Of a stretch of 62,528 bases of DNA, positions 50,836 to 62,053 are shown in pieces. The notes beneath the pieces were generated by a model. The model had not been told where the DNA came from. It saw only the letters and a list, made by a program, of their open reading frames with translations, and searched no databases. The position numbers were made by a program, and so were the translations under genes. Source of the DNA: Betaproteobacteria bacterium (GTDB taxonomy: Bacteria; Pseudomonadota; Gammaproteobacteria; Burkholderiales; Rhodocyclaceae); the NCBI GenBank assembly GCA_016208415.1, contig JACQYB010000048.1:1-62528 (forward strand), in the 5' to 3' direction. How positions within the stretch are numbered: the stretch's first letter is position 1; each line of letters begins with the position of its first letter.

Positions 50836-51573
50836 TCACCCAAACAGGAGGACGCGACAACCGGAGGGCTCCGTGCACTCCAGACACGCGCCCCAATCGC
50901 GCCAATCGGCCAACACCCAGCGTTCGCAGCGGTGGCCATCCACCTTGTGCTCGTGGTGTGCCGGACGATGGGTGTGTCCGTGGATGAGACATGGATAGCC
51001 GAGGCTGCGCAACAGGTCATCGATGGCTGTTGTACTGGCATCCATGATTTCGGAGGCCTTTTCGCGCTTGGCAGCCTCGCTGGCGCGGCGCAATTCTTCA
51101 ACCTCGGCGCGCCGCTGCGCCAATGGTCGCGCGAGAAACGCGCGTTGCCACGCAGGGTCGCGTACCTTGGCGCGAAACTCCTGGTAATCCGTATCCTCGG
51201 TGCACAAGGCATCGCCGTGGGAGAGGACGGTGGTCCGGCCGCAAAGATCGATCACACTCGGGTCAGGCAGAAGCGTCACGCCCGCCCGGGCGCAATAGCG
51301 CTCTCCGATGAGGAAGTCACGATTGCCGTGCATCAGGTAGACCGGGACCCCGGCCTCGCGCAGCGAACGCAGACCGGTGGCGACCTCTGTGGCCTGGGGG
51401 TTTGCCGCCGGATCGTCGGTGTCGTCGTCGCCGATCCAGTAGTCGAAGAGATCGCCAAGGATGTACAACGCCTCGGCGCGGCGCGCCGGCCCGGCCAGGA
51501 AATCGCGAAAGATGCGCAGCAGGTCCGGGCGCGACGGGCAGAGATGAAGGTCCGAAATGAAGAGAACCGCCAC
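50836..51573 (-). CDS. lpxH: UDP-2,3-diacylglucosamine diphosphatase LpxH
   Basis: 245-residue metallophosphoesterase of lipid A synthesis. Metal-binding motifs D8 and H10 in ISDLHL, GDLFDYW, GNRD, LSHGD and HGHTHRP are in order. GTG 51573 was chosen because the motif ISDLHL must be near the N-terminus; a longer frame to 51945 would overlap ppiB antiparallel coding. It is the last gene of the TPR-ppi-ppi-lpxH group. Confidence 0.92.
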   Translation of the reverse strand: MAVLFISDLHLCPSRPDLLRIFRDFLAGPARRAEALYILGDLFDYWIGDDDTDDPAANPQATEVATGLRSLREAGVPVYLMHGNRDFLIGERYCARAGVTLLPDPSVIDLCGRTTVLSHGDALCTEDTDYQEFRAKVRDPAWQRAFLARPLAQRRAEVEELRRASEAAKREKASEIMDASTTAIDDLLRSLGYPCLIHGHTHRPAHHEHKVDGHRCERWVLADWRDWGACLECTEPSGCRVLLFG

Positions 51574-51607
51574 GCGTCGCGCCGGGCTCGGTGAAGGGCG
51601 GGTGGGC

Positions 51608-52099
51608 TCAGAGTGCCTCGGCCCGTTCGATGATGACGTCCTGGACCGGGACGTCCTGGTGAAAGCCGCGGGTGCCGGTGGCCACCGCCTTGATCTGGTC
51701 CACCACTTCCATGCCCTCCGTGACGCGCCCAAAAACGCAGTAACCCCAACCTTGGCCGGATGGCGACGTGTGATTGAGGAAACTGTTGTCGGCCAAGTTG
51801 ATGAAGAACTGTGAAGTGGCGGAGTGGGGATCAGAGGTGCGGGCCATGGCGATGGTCCCTCGCTCGTTGCCGAGCCCGTTGTCGGCTTCGTTGCGGATGG
51901 GAGCGCGCGTGGGTTTCTGGTGCATGCCGGGTTCGAAGCCGCCACCCTGGATCATGAAGCCGTTGATCACGCGGTGGAACACGGTGTTGTCATAGAGCCC
52001 CGCCGACACGTAATCGAGGAAATTGCGTACCGATTCCGGGGCCTTCTCGGGATACAGTTCGAGCGTGATGGCGCCCAGGCTGGTGTGCAATCTGACCAT
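51608..52099 (-). CDS. ppiB: Cytosolic cyclophilin-type peptidyl-prolyl isomerase
   Basis: 163 residues, no signal peptide. Active-site [14 protein letters not shown], the [16 protein letters not shown] segment and the GYCVFGRV stretch are typical PpiB. It accelerates Xaa-Pro folding in the cytosol. It follows the exported paralogue by 21 bp; the two share over half of their core residues and probably arose by duplication. Confidence 0.95.
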   Translation of the reverse strand: MVRLHTSLGAITLELYPEKAPESVRNFLDYVSAGLYDNTVFHRVINGFMIQGGGFEPGMHQKPTRAPIRNEADNGLGNERGTIAMARTSDPHSATSQFFINLADNSFLNHTSPSGQGWGYCVFGRVTEGMEVVDQIKAVATGTRGFHQDVPVQDVIIERAEAL

Positions 52100-52120
52100 G
52101 GTGAATCCTTTCTTGTTTGA

Positions 52121-52693
52121 CTATCTAGGGCCGGCGGCAGGGAGCAGCCGTGCCGCCTCGATCACGACCGGCGTGCGAGGCACGTCATCGTGCATCCCGA
52201 CGCTCGTCTTGGGGACGCGGGCGATGGCCTGCACGACCTCCATTCCCTTGGAGACCTTGCCGAACACGCAATAGCCGAAACCCCGAGGCGTGGAATCGCG
52301 GAAGTTGAGAAAGTCGTTGTCCTTGAGGTTGATGAAGAACTGGGCACTGGCGGAATGAGGATCGGACGTTCGTGCCATGGCGATGGTGCCGCGCTCGTTC
52401 GCCAAGCCGTTGCCCGCCTCGTTCTGAACAGGTGGACGGGTGGGCTTTTCCTTCATTGCCTTGTCGAAACCCCCGCCCTGGACCATGAAACCGTCGATTA
52501 CGCGATGAAAGACGGTGCCATCGTAGAAGCCGTCCCGAACATGGGCGAGAAAATTCTCCACCGTGCGAGGTGCCTTGTCCGGATAGAGTTCCAATACTAC
52601 GGTGCCCATGGAAGTGCGCATTTCGACGACGGGATTGGCCCCGTGGACTGCAAAGGCCAACAGGGCAAGAAGCAGGAGAAGTAGTCTTTTCAT
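52121..52693 (-). CDS. ppiA: Periplasmic cyclophilin-type peptidyl-prolyl isomerase
   Basis: 190 residues: signal peptide (MKRLLLLLLALLAFAVHGA) followed by a cyclophilin domain with [30 protein letters not shown] and GYCVFGKV. ATG 52693 gives a clean signal-peptide n-region; an ATG four codons upstream is the alternative. Confidence 0.92.
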   Translation of the reverse strand: MKRLLLLLLALLAFAVHGANPVVEMRTSMGTVVLELYPDKAPRTVENFLAHVRDGFYDGTVFHRVIDGFMVQGGGFDKAMKEKPTRPPVQNEAGNGLANERGTIAMARTSDPHSASAQFFINLKDNDFLNFRDSTPRGFGYCVFGKVSKGMEVVQAIARVPKTSVGMHDDVPRTPVVIEAARLLPAAGPR

Positions 52694-52754
52694 GATAAAC
52701 GCCATTCAGAACCGGCAGATCGGGTGAAGCGCTGCCGCAGTTGCGACTGATTGG

Positions 52755-53366
52755 TCAATGGGCGGGTGGAGCGAGGATCTCCCGCACGGATTGCACCTTG
52801 CGCCGGGCACTTGCGGCATTGGCTTCGGACTCCGGCACACGCCCATATGCGTCCGAAGCGAGTCGCAGGTAAACGTCGCCGAGATTCTCGCGCGCCAGCG
52901 CGTAGCGTGGATTGGCGCGCAGCGCGGATTCCAGCAATGCCCTCGCCTTTTCCAGGTCGCCCCGTTGCACCTGGATAACGGCAAGGTTGTTGTATGGCTC
53001 AGGGAGTTCGGGAAATTCCAGTATCAGCTTCTCAAGCGTCGCGGCGGCTTCGGGGGTGCGGCCCAGGTCTGACAGGATCACAGACTTGAGGAAGCGCGCC
53101 CGGGCGTTGTCTGGCTCCGAAGCAATGAGTCGCTCCGCCCTTTCAAGAGCCTGCGCGGACTGGCCCTGCTTCAGCAATCTGGCGATTTCCTGCAGGGGTT
53201 GTGGCTCTGGTGTCCTGACGCCGGGAATGCGGTTCACCGTCAGTGTGCTGGAAAGCGGCATCTGAGCGCCAGCACCGATACTGGAAAGCGCCAGAAGGCT
53301 CATAGCCAACAGCCGTGCCAGCGCGGCCGTCTTCCGGTATGTTTGAGGCCTCATGCTATACTGCAT
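52755..53366 (-). CDS. Exported tetratricopeptide-repeat protein
   Basis: 203 residues with a signal peptide (about 1-35, cut near GAGAQ) and about three TPR units (about 65-165; [40 protein letters not shown]). Function unknown; located first in the cyclophilin-lpxH group and divergent from cysS. ATG 53354 is an alternative start. Confidence 0.85.
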   Translation of the reverse strand: MQYSMRPQTYRKTAALARLLAMSLLALSSIGAGAQMPLSSTLTVNRIPGVRTPEPQPLQEIARLLKQGQSAQALERAERLIASEPDNARARFLKSVILSDLGRTPEAAATLEKLILEFPELPEPYNNLAVIQVQRGDLEKARALLESALRANPRYALARENLGDVYLRLASDAYGRVPESEANAASARRKVQSVREILAPPAH

Positions 53367-53462
53367 CGCCGGATCAACAGGTCCGCGATTCTAACAGGAA
53401 AGCCGCTCCCGCCGAGGGGCGCGTGTCGAGCCGCAAACGATGTGCCGGCAGCCGGGCGCACC

Positions 53463-54881
53463 ATGCTAACGATCTACAACTCCCTCACCCGCCAGAAGCA
53501 GGCGTTCATTCCCATCGAGCCCGGCCGCGTGCGCATGTATGTCTGCGGCATGACGGTCTACGATTATTGCCACTTGGGACACGCCCGGGTGCTCGTGGTG
53601 TTCGACATGGTGGCCCGGTGGTTGCGTGCGCGGGGATATGGTGTCACCTACGTGCGCAACGTGACGGACATCGACGACAAGATCATCCGCCGCGCGCAGG
53701 AAAACGGCGAGAGCATCCATGCCCTGACGGAGCGATTCGTCGGCTACATGAGGGAGGACGCTGCGGCATTGGGGGTCTTGCCGCCTGATCACGAACCTCG
53801 TGCCACCGAGTACGTTCCGGCCATGCAGCGGCTGATCGGTTTGCTCCAGCAAAAGGATCTGGCCTACATCGCCGACAACCATGATGTCTGCTATGCGGTG
53901 CGGCGCTTTCCGGGTTACGGCAAACTGTCCGGCAAGTCGCTGGAGGACCTGCGTGCCGGAGAACGCGTGGAGGTGGCTTCCGGGAAGCACGATCCGCTGG
54001 ACTTCGTGCTATGGAAACAGGCCAAGCAGGGCGAGCCCCGGGAGGCGCGCTGGGATTCCCCCTGGGGGCAAGGGCGTCCCGGCTGGCACATCGAGTGCTC
54101 GGCCATGGGATCCGAACTGCTGGGCCCGCATTTTGACATCCACGGTGGTGGCCAGGACCTGCAGTTTCCGCACCATGAAAACGAGATTGCCCAGTCCGAG
54201 GGCGCTCATGGAGGCACCTTCGTCAACTACTGGATGCATAACGGCTTTGTCCGCGTTGATGACGAAAAGATGTCCAAGTCGCTGGGCAACTTCTTCACCA
54301 TCCGCGATGTGCTGAGCAGGTTCGATGCGGAGGTGGTGCGTTTTTTTATCCTGCGCGCCCACTACCGCAGCCCGCTCAATTACTCGGACGTGCATCTGGA
54401 AGATGCCCGCCACGCCCTGGCGCGCCTATACACTGCGTTGCGCAACGTACCGGGACGAAAGTCGCCAGTAGACTGGGCCAACATCCACGCGGCGCGCTTC
54501 GCGCAGGCGATGGACGACGACTTCAATACACCCGAGGCCATTGCCGCCATGTTCGAACTGGCCAACGAGGTCAATCGAACCCGCGATCCGACGCTGGCGG
54601 GTTGGCTGAAGTCGCTGGGCGGGATGCTGGGGCTTGTGCAGACGGATCCCGAGCGCTGGCTGAAAGGGGTTTCCGGCGCGCAGGCCGGCGGTGATTCCGG
54701 CGAGAGCGACGATCCGTTGCTGCCCCAGGTCGGCAAGACCGTCGGAGCGCTCATCGAGGAACGTGCGGCGGCGCGTCGTGGCAGGGATTTCGCCGCGGCC
54801 GATCGCATTCGCGGGCTGTTGCTCGAAGCCGGCATCGTGCTGGAAGATAGCGCACAGGGCACCACATGGCGTCGGGCGTAG
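53463..54881 (+). CDS. cysS: Cysteinyl-tRNA synthetase
   Basis: 472-residue class I synthetase. Zinc/active-site C28 in [13 protein letters not shown]-like HLGH (37-40), the second zinc cysteine in WHIECSAMG, and KMSKS (about 272-276). ATG 53463 gives the family start [10 protein letters not shown]. No leader element was found; TATACT at 53358-53363 may be a -10. Confidence 0.97.
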   Translation: MLTIYNSLTRQKQAFIPIEPGRVRMYVCGMTVYDYCHLGHARVLVVFDMVARWLRARGYGVTYVRNVTDIDDKIIRRAQENGESIHALTERFVGYMREDAAALGVLPPDHEPRATEYVPAMQRLIGLLQQKDLAYIADNHDVCYAVRRFPGYGKLSGKSLEDLRAGERVEVASGKHDPLDFVLWKQAKQGEPREARWDSPWGQGRPGWHIECSAMGSELLGPHFDIHGGGQDLQFPHHENEIAQSEGAHGGTFVNYWMHNGFVRVDDEKMSKSLGNFFTIRDVLSRFDAEVVRFFILRAHYRSPLNYSDVHLEDARHALARLYTALRNVPGRKSPVDWANIHAARFAQAMDDDFNTPEAIAAMFELANEVNRTRDPTLAGWLKSLGGMLGLVQTDPERWLKGVSGAQAGGDSGESDDPLLPQVGKTVGALIEERAAARRGRDFAAADRIRGLLLEAGIVLEDSAQGTTWRRA

Positions 54882-55025
54882 AATGCGGCGAGACAGCTTG
54901 CAAGGGTGAGCCTCGTCCGAGCCCCCGGAACGGGTGCGTTTCATCCGAGACCTTGGTCTGGCCGGGGGTGCCAGCGTGGCGTGGCGGCAGTGGGGTTGCA
55001 GGATCCTGATCAACGACGAGGGTCG

Positions 55026-55763
55026 ATGCGCTACATACACATCAAGTCGGCCTGGCAGGGGCACAGCGACTGCCGCAACTGCACGCTGCGGGAAATGGTG
55101 CTGTTCTCTGATCTGCAGGAGCAGGACTTCCTGATCGTCCACGAGCAGATCGATGACATGGCTTTCCCGCCCAACGCGGTCATGTTCCACATGGGCGCCC
55201 GTGCAGAGGCCGTTTATACCGTGCGCCGAGGTGCCGTGAAGCTGGTGCGCTACTCTTCAAACGGTGCCCAGCGGGTGGTGCGGGTGTTGAAAAAAGGGGA
55301 CGTGGTGGGGCTTGAGGCGCTGCTGGGCAACGCCTACGAACACACCGCCGTCACGCTCAACGAAGTGGAAGTGTGCAGGATCCCTCTGCCCGTCATGCAG
55401 CGTCTCGACCGGGAGACGCAGCGCCTGGAACGTCGCCTCATGGAGCGCTGGCAGCGGGCGTTGAGCGAGGCCCACACCTGGCTCGCCGAACTTACCGGGG
55501 GCATGGCCGACGCGCGCACCCGGGTGGCCCGCTTGCTCTTGCGCATGCGGGTATTGGGCGACGACGGGGAACTTCTGGTGTGCATGCCCAGCCGGGAAGA
55601 TATCGGATCCATCCTGGGCATTACGGTCGAGACGGCCAGTCGCATCATCTCTTCGTTCCAGCGCGACGGGCTGATCCAGTCCGTTGACGGGCGCAACCGC
55701 CTCTATCGCGCGGACATACCCGTGCTGGAGCAGATCGCTGCGGGACCGGCCGACGGCTACTGA
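55026..55763 (+). CDS. Crp/Fnr family transcriptional regulator (FNR-like)
   Basis: 245 residues: N-terminal Cys motif C16-x2-C19, cNMP-binding-like beta barrel (about 25-140), C117, dimer helix, and a C-terminal winged HTH (about 188-220). The recognition helix has E202-xx-SR (E202, S205, R206), the FNR-type set that reads TTGAT half sites. E. coli FNR uses Cys20, 23, 29 and 122 for its cluster; here only the first, second and fourth are present (residue 25 is Val). Start ATG 55026 follows GAGGGT. Confidence 0.88.
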   Translation: MRYIHIKSAWQGHSDCRNCTLREMVLFSDLQEQDFLIVHEQIDDMAFPPNAVMFHMGARAEAVYTVRRGAVKLVRYSSNGAQRVVRVLKKGDVVGLEALLGNAYEHTAVTLNEVEVCRIPLPVMQRLDRETQRLERRLMERWQRALSEAHTWLAELTGGMADARTRVARLLLRMRVLGDDGELLVCMPSREDIGSILGITVETASRIISSFQRDGLIQSVDGRNRLYRADIPVLEQIAAGPADGY

Positions 55764-55816
55764 CCCCGGGCGGGGCGCCGGGACGCCTGCGCTGATAGCC
55801 GCACCGGCATTCGGAC

Positions 55817-56938
55817 TCAGGTTGCGAAAAACTCCTTGACCTTGTCCATCCAGCTCTTGGCGCGCGGGTTATGGCGGCTGTTGTCGCGGATATTGATGGC
55901 TTCCAGTTCGCGCAAGAGTTCCTTCTGACGGTCGGTGAGGCTCACGGGCGTTTCCACCACCACATGGCACAACAGGTCGCCGAATGTGTGGCTGCGCACG
56001 CCCTTGATGCCCTTGCCGCGAAGGCGGAACACCTTGCCGCTCTGGGTCTCGGGCGGGATGCGAATCTTGGCTGCACCGTCAAGCGTCGGGATCTCGATGT
56101 CGCCTCCCAGTGCTGCGGTCGAGAAACTGATGGGCATGTCGCAGTGCAGGTCATCATGGTCGCGATTGAAGACCGGGTGCGGCTTGATGTGGATCTGCAC
56201 GTAGAGATCCCCCGGGGGGCCGCCGTTGATGCCCGGTTCGCCTTCGCCCGCCAGGCGAATGCGGTCGCCTTCGTCAATGCCTGAAGGAATCTTCACGAGC
56301 AGGGTCTTGTGCTGCTTGACGCGGCCCACGCCATGGCAGGTGGGGCAGGGATCGGGAATGATGCGGCCCGTGCCATGGCATTTCGGGCAGGTCTGCTGGA
56401 TGGAGAAGAAACCCTGCTGGATACGCACCTGCCCGGCACCTCCGCAGGTGGGGCAGGTCTTGGGCTCGGTGCCGCGGCGCGCGCCACTACCGTGGCAGGC
56501 ACTGCATTCCTCCATGGTGGGGATGCGGATGCGGGTTTCCGCACCGCGTGCCGCCTCCTCGAGGGATATCTCGAGGTTGTAGCGCAGGTCTGCGCCACGA
56601 TAGACGTTGCTGCGAGCACCGCCGCGGGTACCGAAGATGTCGCCGAAGATGTCACCGAAGGCGTCCGCAAAGCCACCGGGACCGGCGCCAAACCCGCCCA
56701 TCCCGGCACTGTGGTCTACGCCGGCGTGGCCGTACTGGTCATATGCGGCCCGCTTTTGATTGTCGGACAGGACCTCGTAGGCTTCCTTGGCTTCCTTGAA
56801 AAGCTCCTCGGCCTTGGGATTGTCGAGGTTGCGATCAGGATGGTGCTTCATCGCCAGGCGGCGATAGGCCTTCTTGATGTCGTCGTCCGAGGCGTCCCGG
56901 TTCAGACCAAGAATCTCGTAATAGTCTCGCTTTGCCAC
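55817..56938 (-). CDS. dnaJ: Chaperone protein DnaJ
   Basis: 373 residues. J domain with HPD (33-35), Gly/Phe-rich region, four zinc motifs ([32 protein letters not shown]) and C-terminal substrate domain. GTG 56938 chosen because it gives [10 protein letters not shown] next to the GGAAG ribosome-binding site; another GTG is 42 bp upstream. Third gene of grpE-dnaK-dnaJ. Confidence 0.97.
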   Translation of the reverse strand: MAKRDYYEILGLNRDASDDDIKKAYRRLAMKHHPDRNLDNPKAEELFKEAKEAYEVLSDNQKRAAYDQYGHAGVDHSAGMGGFGAGPGGFADAFGDIFGDIFGTRGGARSNVYRGADLRYNLEISLEEAARGAETRIRIPTMEECSACHGSGARRGTEPKTCPTCGGAGQVRIQQGFFSIQQTCPKCHGTGRIIPDPCPTCHGVGRVKQHKTLLVKIPSGIDEGDRIRLAGEGEPGINGGPPGDLYVQIHIKPHPVFNRDHDDLHCDMPISFSTAALGGDIEIPTLDGAAKIRIPPETQSGKVFRLRGKGIKGVRSHTFGDLLCHVVVETPVSLTDRQKELLRELEAINIRDNSRHNPRAKSWMDKVKEFFAT

Positions 56939-57033
56939 GGCATCTTCCGGCTTGTGCTTGCTGCTAATGCCAACGGGCACCGGGCCGGTCTGCGGCCAGG
57001 CGCCCGTGGCGATGCGTACATTGTTTCAAGGGC

Positions 57034-58983
<1,950 letters not shown>

Positions 58984-59064
58984 GGTCTTCCTCTGTATCT
59001 TCAAACCTTCGCCGGCCACGCCGGCGCTCATCCTGACTGCGATATGGGGATGCGGCCGGTGTTT

Positions 59065-59664
59065 TCAACCGTTGCCGGCGGTCTCCGCGGCCCGGGATAC
59101 GATTACCAGTGCGGGGCGCAGCACCCGTTCATGGAGCAGATAGCCCTTCTGCAGCACGGTGACGACGCGGTTCGGCTCGCCATCGGACTCGACGGTGCTG
59201 ATGGCCTGATGGCGATGAGGGTCGAACTTCTCTCCGTTGGGGGCGACCTCAGCGATGTCCGCGGACTGGAATGCGCCAACAAGTTGCTTCAGCGTCAACT
59301 CCACACCTGCCGTGAGGCTTTCGAGGGAGGCGTTTTCCGCAGCGAGGGTCGCTTCGAGACTGTCCTTGATGGCAAGAAGCGACGTGGCGAAGCGCTCGAT
59401 TGCAAATTTGTGTGCCTTGTTCGCCTCTTCCTTTGAACGGCGGCGGGTGTTTTCCGCGTCCGCCATGGCGCGAAGCCAGGCTTCGTGGTTGGCCGCGGCC
59501 CGCGCTTCCGCATCTTGCAGGCGTGCCCGCAGTTCCGCGGTTTCGTCGCCCTCTGCGGCGCTCGCATCCGGCGTGGCTGTAGCGGACTCCGCTGGTGCGT
59601 CTTCGTGGCCTGTCAGATCCGGTTCGGGATGCTCCCCGTTTCCAGTTTCGGACTTGTCCTGCAT
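59065..59664 (-). CDS. grpE: Nucleotide exchange factor GrpE
   Basis: 199 residues: acidic N-terminus, long coiled coil (about 45-115) and the C-terminal beta domain (about 125-190). Exchanges ADP on DnaK. Its start follows AGGGAG; the promoter is of the heat-shock type. First gene of grpE-dnaK-dnaJ. Confidence 0.96.
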   Translation of the reverse strand: MQDKSETGNGEHPEPDLTGHEDAPAESATATPDASAAEGDETAELRARLQDAEARAAANHEAWLRAMADAENTRRRSKEEANKAHKFAIERFATSLLAIKDSLEATLAAENASLESLTAGVELTLKQLVGAFQSADIAEVAPNGEKFDPHRHQAISTVESDGEPNRVVTVLQKGYLLHERVLRPALVIVSRAAETAGNG

Positions 59665-59697
59665 TACTGGTGACTCCCTGGTCGTAATTTTCGCTTT

Positions 59698-59723
59698 ATT
59701 GGGGTCGCCGGGCCGATTTCAAG
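59698..59723 (-). promoter_or_regulatory. Sigma-32 (heat-shock) promoter of grpE-dnaK-dnaJ
   Basis: Read on the minus strand: CTTGAA (59723-59718), 13 bp, CCCCAAT (59704-59698). This matches the RpoH consensus CTTGAA-N13-15-CCCCAT. The leader before grpE is about 25 nt. Confidence 0.8.
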
Positions 59724-59925
59724 AGCCTGTCGCGAATATTGTGCCGAGCGGTGTCACTCCAGATGTCCGGCAAGACGACCGCCAGGAAGGGGGCGATGAG
59801 TTTGCGTCGAGATCCCTGGCCAGCGCATGGTTGCGTGCCCTGGCAAGCGCGAGCATGGCGGCGGTGCTGTAACATAGTGCTTGGCTGCATGGCATGGCAG
59901 TGCACTATTACCTACTTCGGCGCAA

Positions 59926-61320
59926 ATGAACCACACGGTTGGCAAGTACCGGTTGATTCGCGAGATCGGCAAGGGGGCGACCGCCACCGTCTATCTTGCC
60001 GAGGATCCGGAACGACCGGGCGCCGACCTTGCGCTCAAGCTCATCGATTTCAGCGACAGGGCGCGCGACGAAGGCAAATGGTCGCGCCGCCTGCGCAAGC
60101 TCCTGCGCGCGGAATGGTCCGTCGTTCAACGTCTTGATCACCCGAATATCATCAAGATATTCGACACCGTAATCGAGGAGGACCGCGCCTATCTGGTCAT
60201 GGAGTACTTCAGCGGCACCACGCTGGAGCATTACTGTTCCTTTGAGCGGCTGTTGCCGCTGCACCGCGTCGTGAGCGCGGTCTTCAAGTGCTGCTTGGCG
60301 CTCGACTACGCACACCGGGCCGGAATCGTGCACCGCGACATCAAGCCGGCAAACATCCTCATCAACGACGACGACGACGTCAAGGTCACCGACTTCGGCC
60401 TTGCGCTCAACCTTTCACGCAGGGACGCGACCGATTCCACCTTCATCATGGGCGTCGGCTCCCCGGCGTACATGTCGCCAGAACAGATCAAGTCCTATCC
60501 GCTCAACCACAAGACCGACCTGTATTCGCTTGGCGTGGTCCTGTTCCATCTGTTATGCGGTCGGCTGCCGTTTCGCGCTCGCAACCCGGCGCAGCTCATT
60601 TACAAGATCGTCAACATGGAACCGCCGCGGGTGAGTCTGCTCAATCCCGATGTGCCCGAGCGGATGGACACCATCATTTCCAGGGCGCTGGAGAAGGATC
60701 TTTATTCGCGCTATCGTAATGGCATGGAGTTCGCAAAGGACCTGACCGGCGTGCGCTATCGGATCGTCGAGGACGACCGCACGGCCACCGACCTGTCGCG
60801 CTTCGCGCAGTTGCGCGGCCTGTCGTTCTTTGTGGAGTTCGACGACGAGGAAGTGTGGGAGATGTTGCGCACCAGCGTGTGGCGTCGGGTGGGTGCGGAC
60901 ACCTTGCTCCTCAGGGAAGGCGAATCCGAGACGCGCTTCGGCATACTCGTCGAAGGTGACATCGAGCTGTCGCTGCGGGGCCGCAGGGTGTCGCATCTGG
61001 GCCCAGGAGACGCTTTCGGGGAACTGGCATCGCTGGATACGCTGCCCGACGCACAGCCCACCAGGCTGAGCTTCACCGCGGTCACCCTTGCACCGGTCAG
61101 CTATCTCGAGATCAATACCGCCGCTCTGGCATTGGCCACGGAGGAGTGCCGGGACAACATGCAACAGCGGCTCGTATCCATGCTGGCGCGCCGGTTTGCC
61201 GATTTGTGCGCGGAAGTTGCCAGCCATGCCGGCGGTGCTGCACAGGCGCGCCGACAGGAGATCATGGGGTTCGAACTGGCCTTGGTGGGAGATCCGCCGC
61301 CGGCATCCGTGCAGGCCTGA
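59926..61320 (+). CDS. Ser/Thr protein kinase fused to a cyclic-nucleotide-binding-like domain
   Basis: 464 residues. Hanks-type kinase at about 8-280: glycine loop GKGATATV (15-22), ATP lysine K38, HRDIKPAN (136-143; catalytic D138), DFG (156-158) and SPEQ (184-187). A Crp-like effector domain follows (about 300-405; GDAFGELASL at 361-370), then a basic C-terminal helix. The Arg-Ser pair of the cAMP pocket is not evident (QPTRLS). No transmembrane segment or PASTA domain. ATG 59926 gives MNHTVGKYRL. Divergent from grpE. Confidence 0.9.
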   Translation: MNHTVGKYRLIREIGKGATATVYLAEDPERPGADLALKLIDFSDRARDEGKWSRRLRKLLRAEWSVVQRLDHPNIIKIFDTVIEEDRAYLVMEYFSGTTLEHYCSFERLLPLHRVVSAVFKCCLALDYAHRAGIVHRDIKPANILINDDDDVKVTDFGLALNLSRRDATDSTFIMGVGSPAYMSPEQIKSYPLNHKTDLYSLGVVLFHLLCGRLPFRARNPAQLIYKIVNMEPPRVSLLNPDVPERMDTIISRALEKDLYSRYRNGMEFAKDLTGVRYRIVEDDRTATDLSRFAQLRGLSFFVEFDDEEVWEMLRTSVWRRVGADTLLLREGESETRFGILVEGDIELSLRGRRVSHLGPGDAFGELASLDTLPDAQPTRLSFTAVTLAPVSYLEINTAALALATEECRDNMQQRLVSMLARRFADLCAEVASHAGGAAQARRQEIMGFELALVGDPPPASVQA

Positions 61321-62053
61321 AATGGGAGCGTTGGCAATGCGCAGCCGAAACGGCCCTGTGTTCGTCGCGGTGCAAGATGCACTCGCTGGCAGCTGACCTG
61401 CGGTGCTGCATTCGTGCCGGTGGCGCGCAATGTGAGGCCTTTCGAGGCGTAGTTCTCGCTGCTGGAGCCCTGTCCCGCAGGGGGACGAGAAAAACTTCGC
61501 GGCAGTGCCACAAGGACTGTCTGCATAATCGACGTCAGGCAAGGGACATTCCGCCGTCGTGGTTGAGGCCCTTGAGGTTCTCCAGCGCATCAGGCCGTCA
61601 GCATTGATGGTCCCGGCCTGATGGACGTCCTTGCGGACGTGGCGCAACGGCGTGATGGTGCAGCAGGGCCGGCCTCACCATGGGGCCCAGGAATCGACGG
61701 CGACGGGAAAGTGATTACGGCCGATGTGTCTATCGAAGCGAGCGGCGTTCAGTTGCGTTGGAATGCGCGCGAACAGGGATAGCCTGCATCAGCCGCAGGG
61801 GCGCCTTTTCGGGGGCGCTCGGTAGGAACGCGGTTGGGAGTGTTACAGCTTGGACCTGCAACCAGGAGGGATGGGCTCATGAGTATCTCCGAAGGAGGGT
61901 TCCGGAAGGAGCCTGGCGCGGAGACGGGCCATGCCTGCGAGGGTTTCAAGCTGTGCCAGTCCTGGCCGTGGCAGCGGGGCGGTTTAGGTTTCGAAGGGTG
62001 GCCGAAACCTGCAACAACTCGCCGCAAGGCGAAAACAATAGGAGATATCCAAC
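61321..62053 (+). other. Structured intergenic region, kinase-AP2 gene (733 bp)
   Basis: No recognised gene. It has several perfect inverted repeats: CATCAGGCCG/CGGCCTGATG (61588-61623), ACGTCC-TTGC-GGACGT (61625-61640), ATGGTG/CACCAT (61655-61681), AGGTTTCG/CGAAACCT (61986-62010) and a TCGCC-GCAA-GGCGA tetraloop hairpin (62019-62032). The last two lie in the leader of the AP2 gene. A 73-codon frame from 61879 has AGGAGG upstream but overlaps the AP2 start and is not recognised. Confidence 0.5.
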
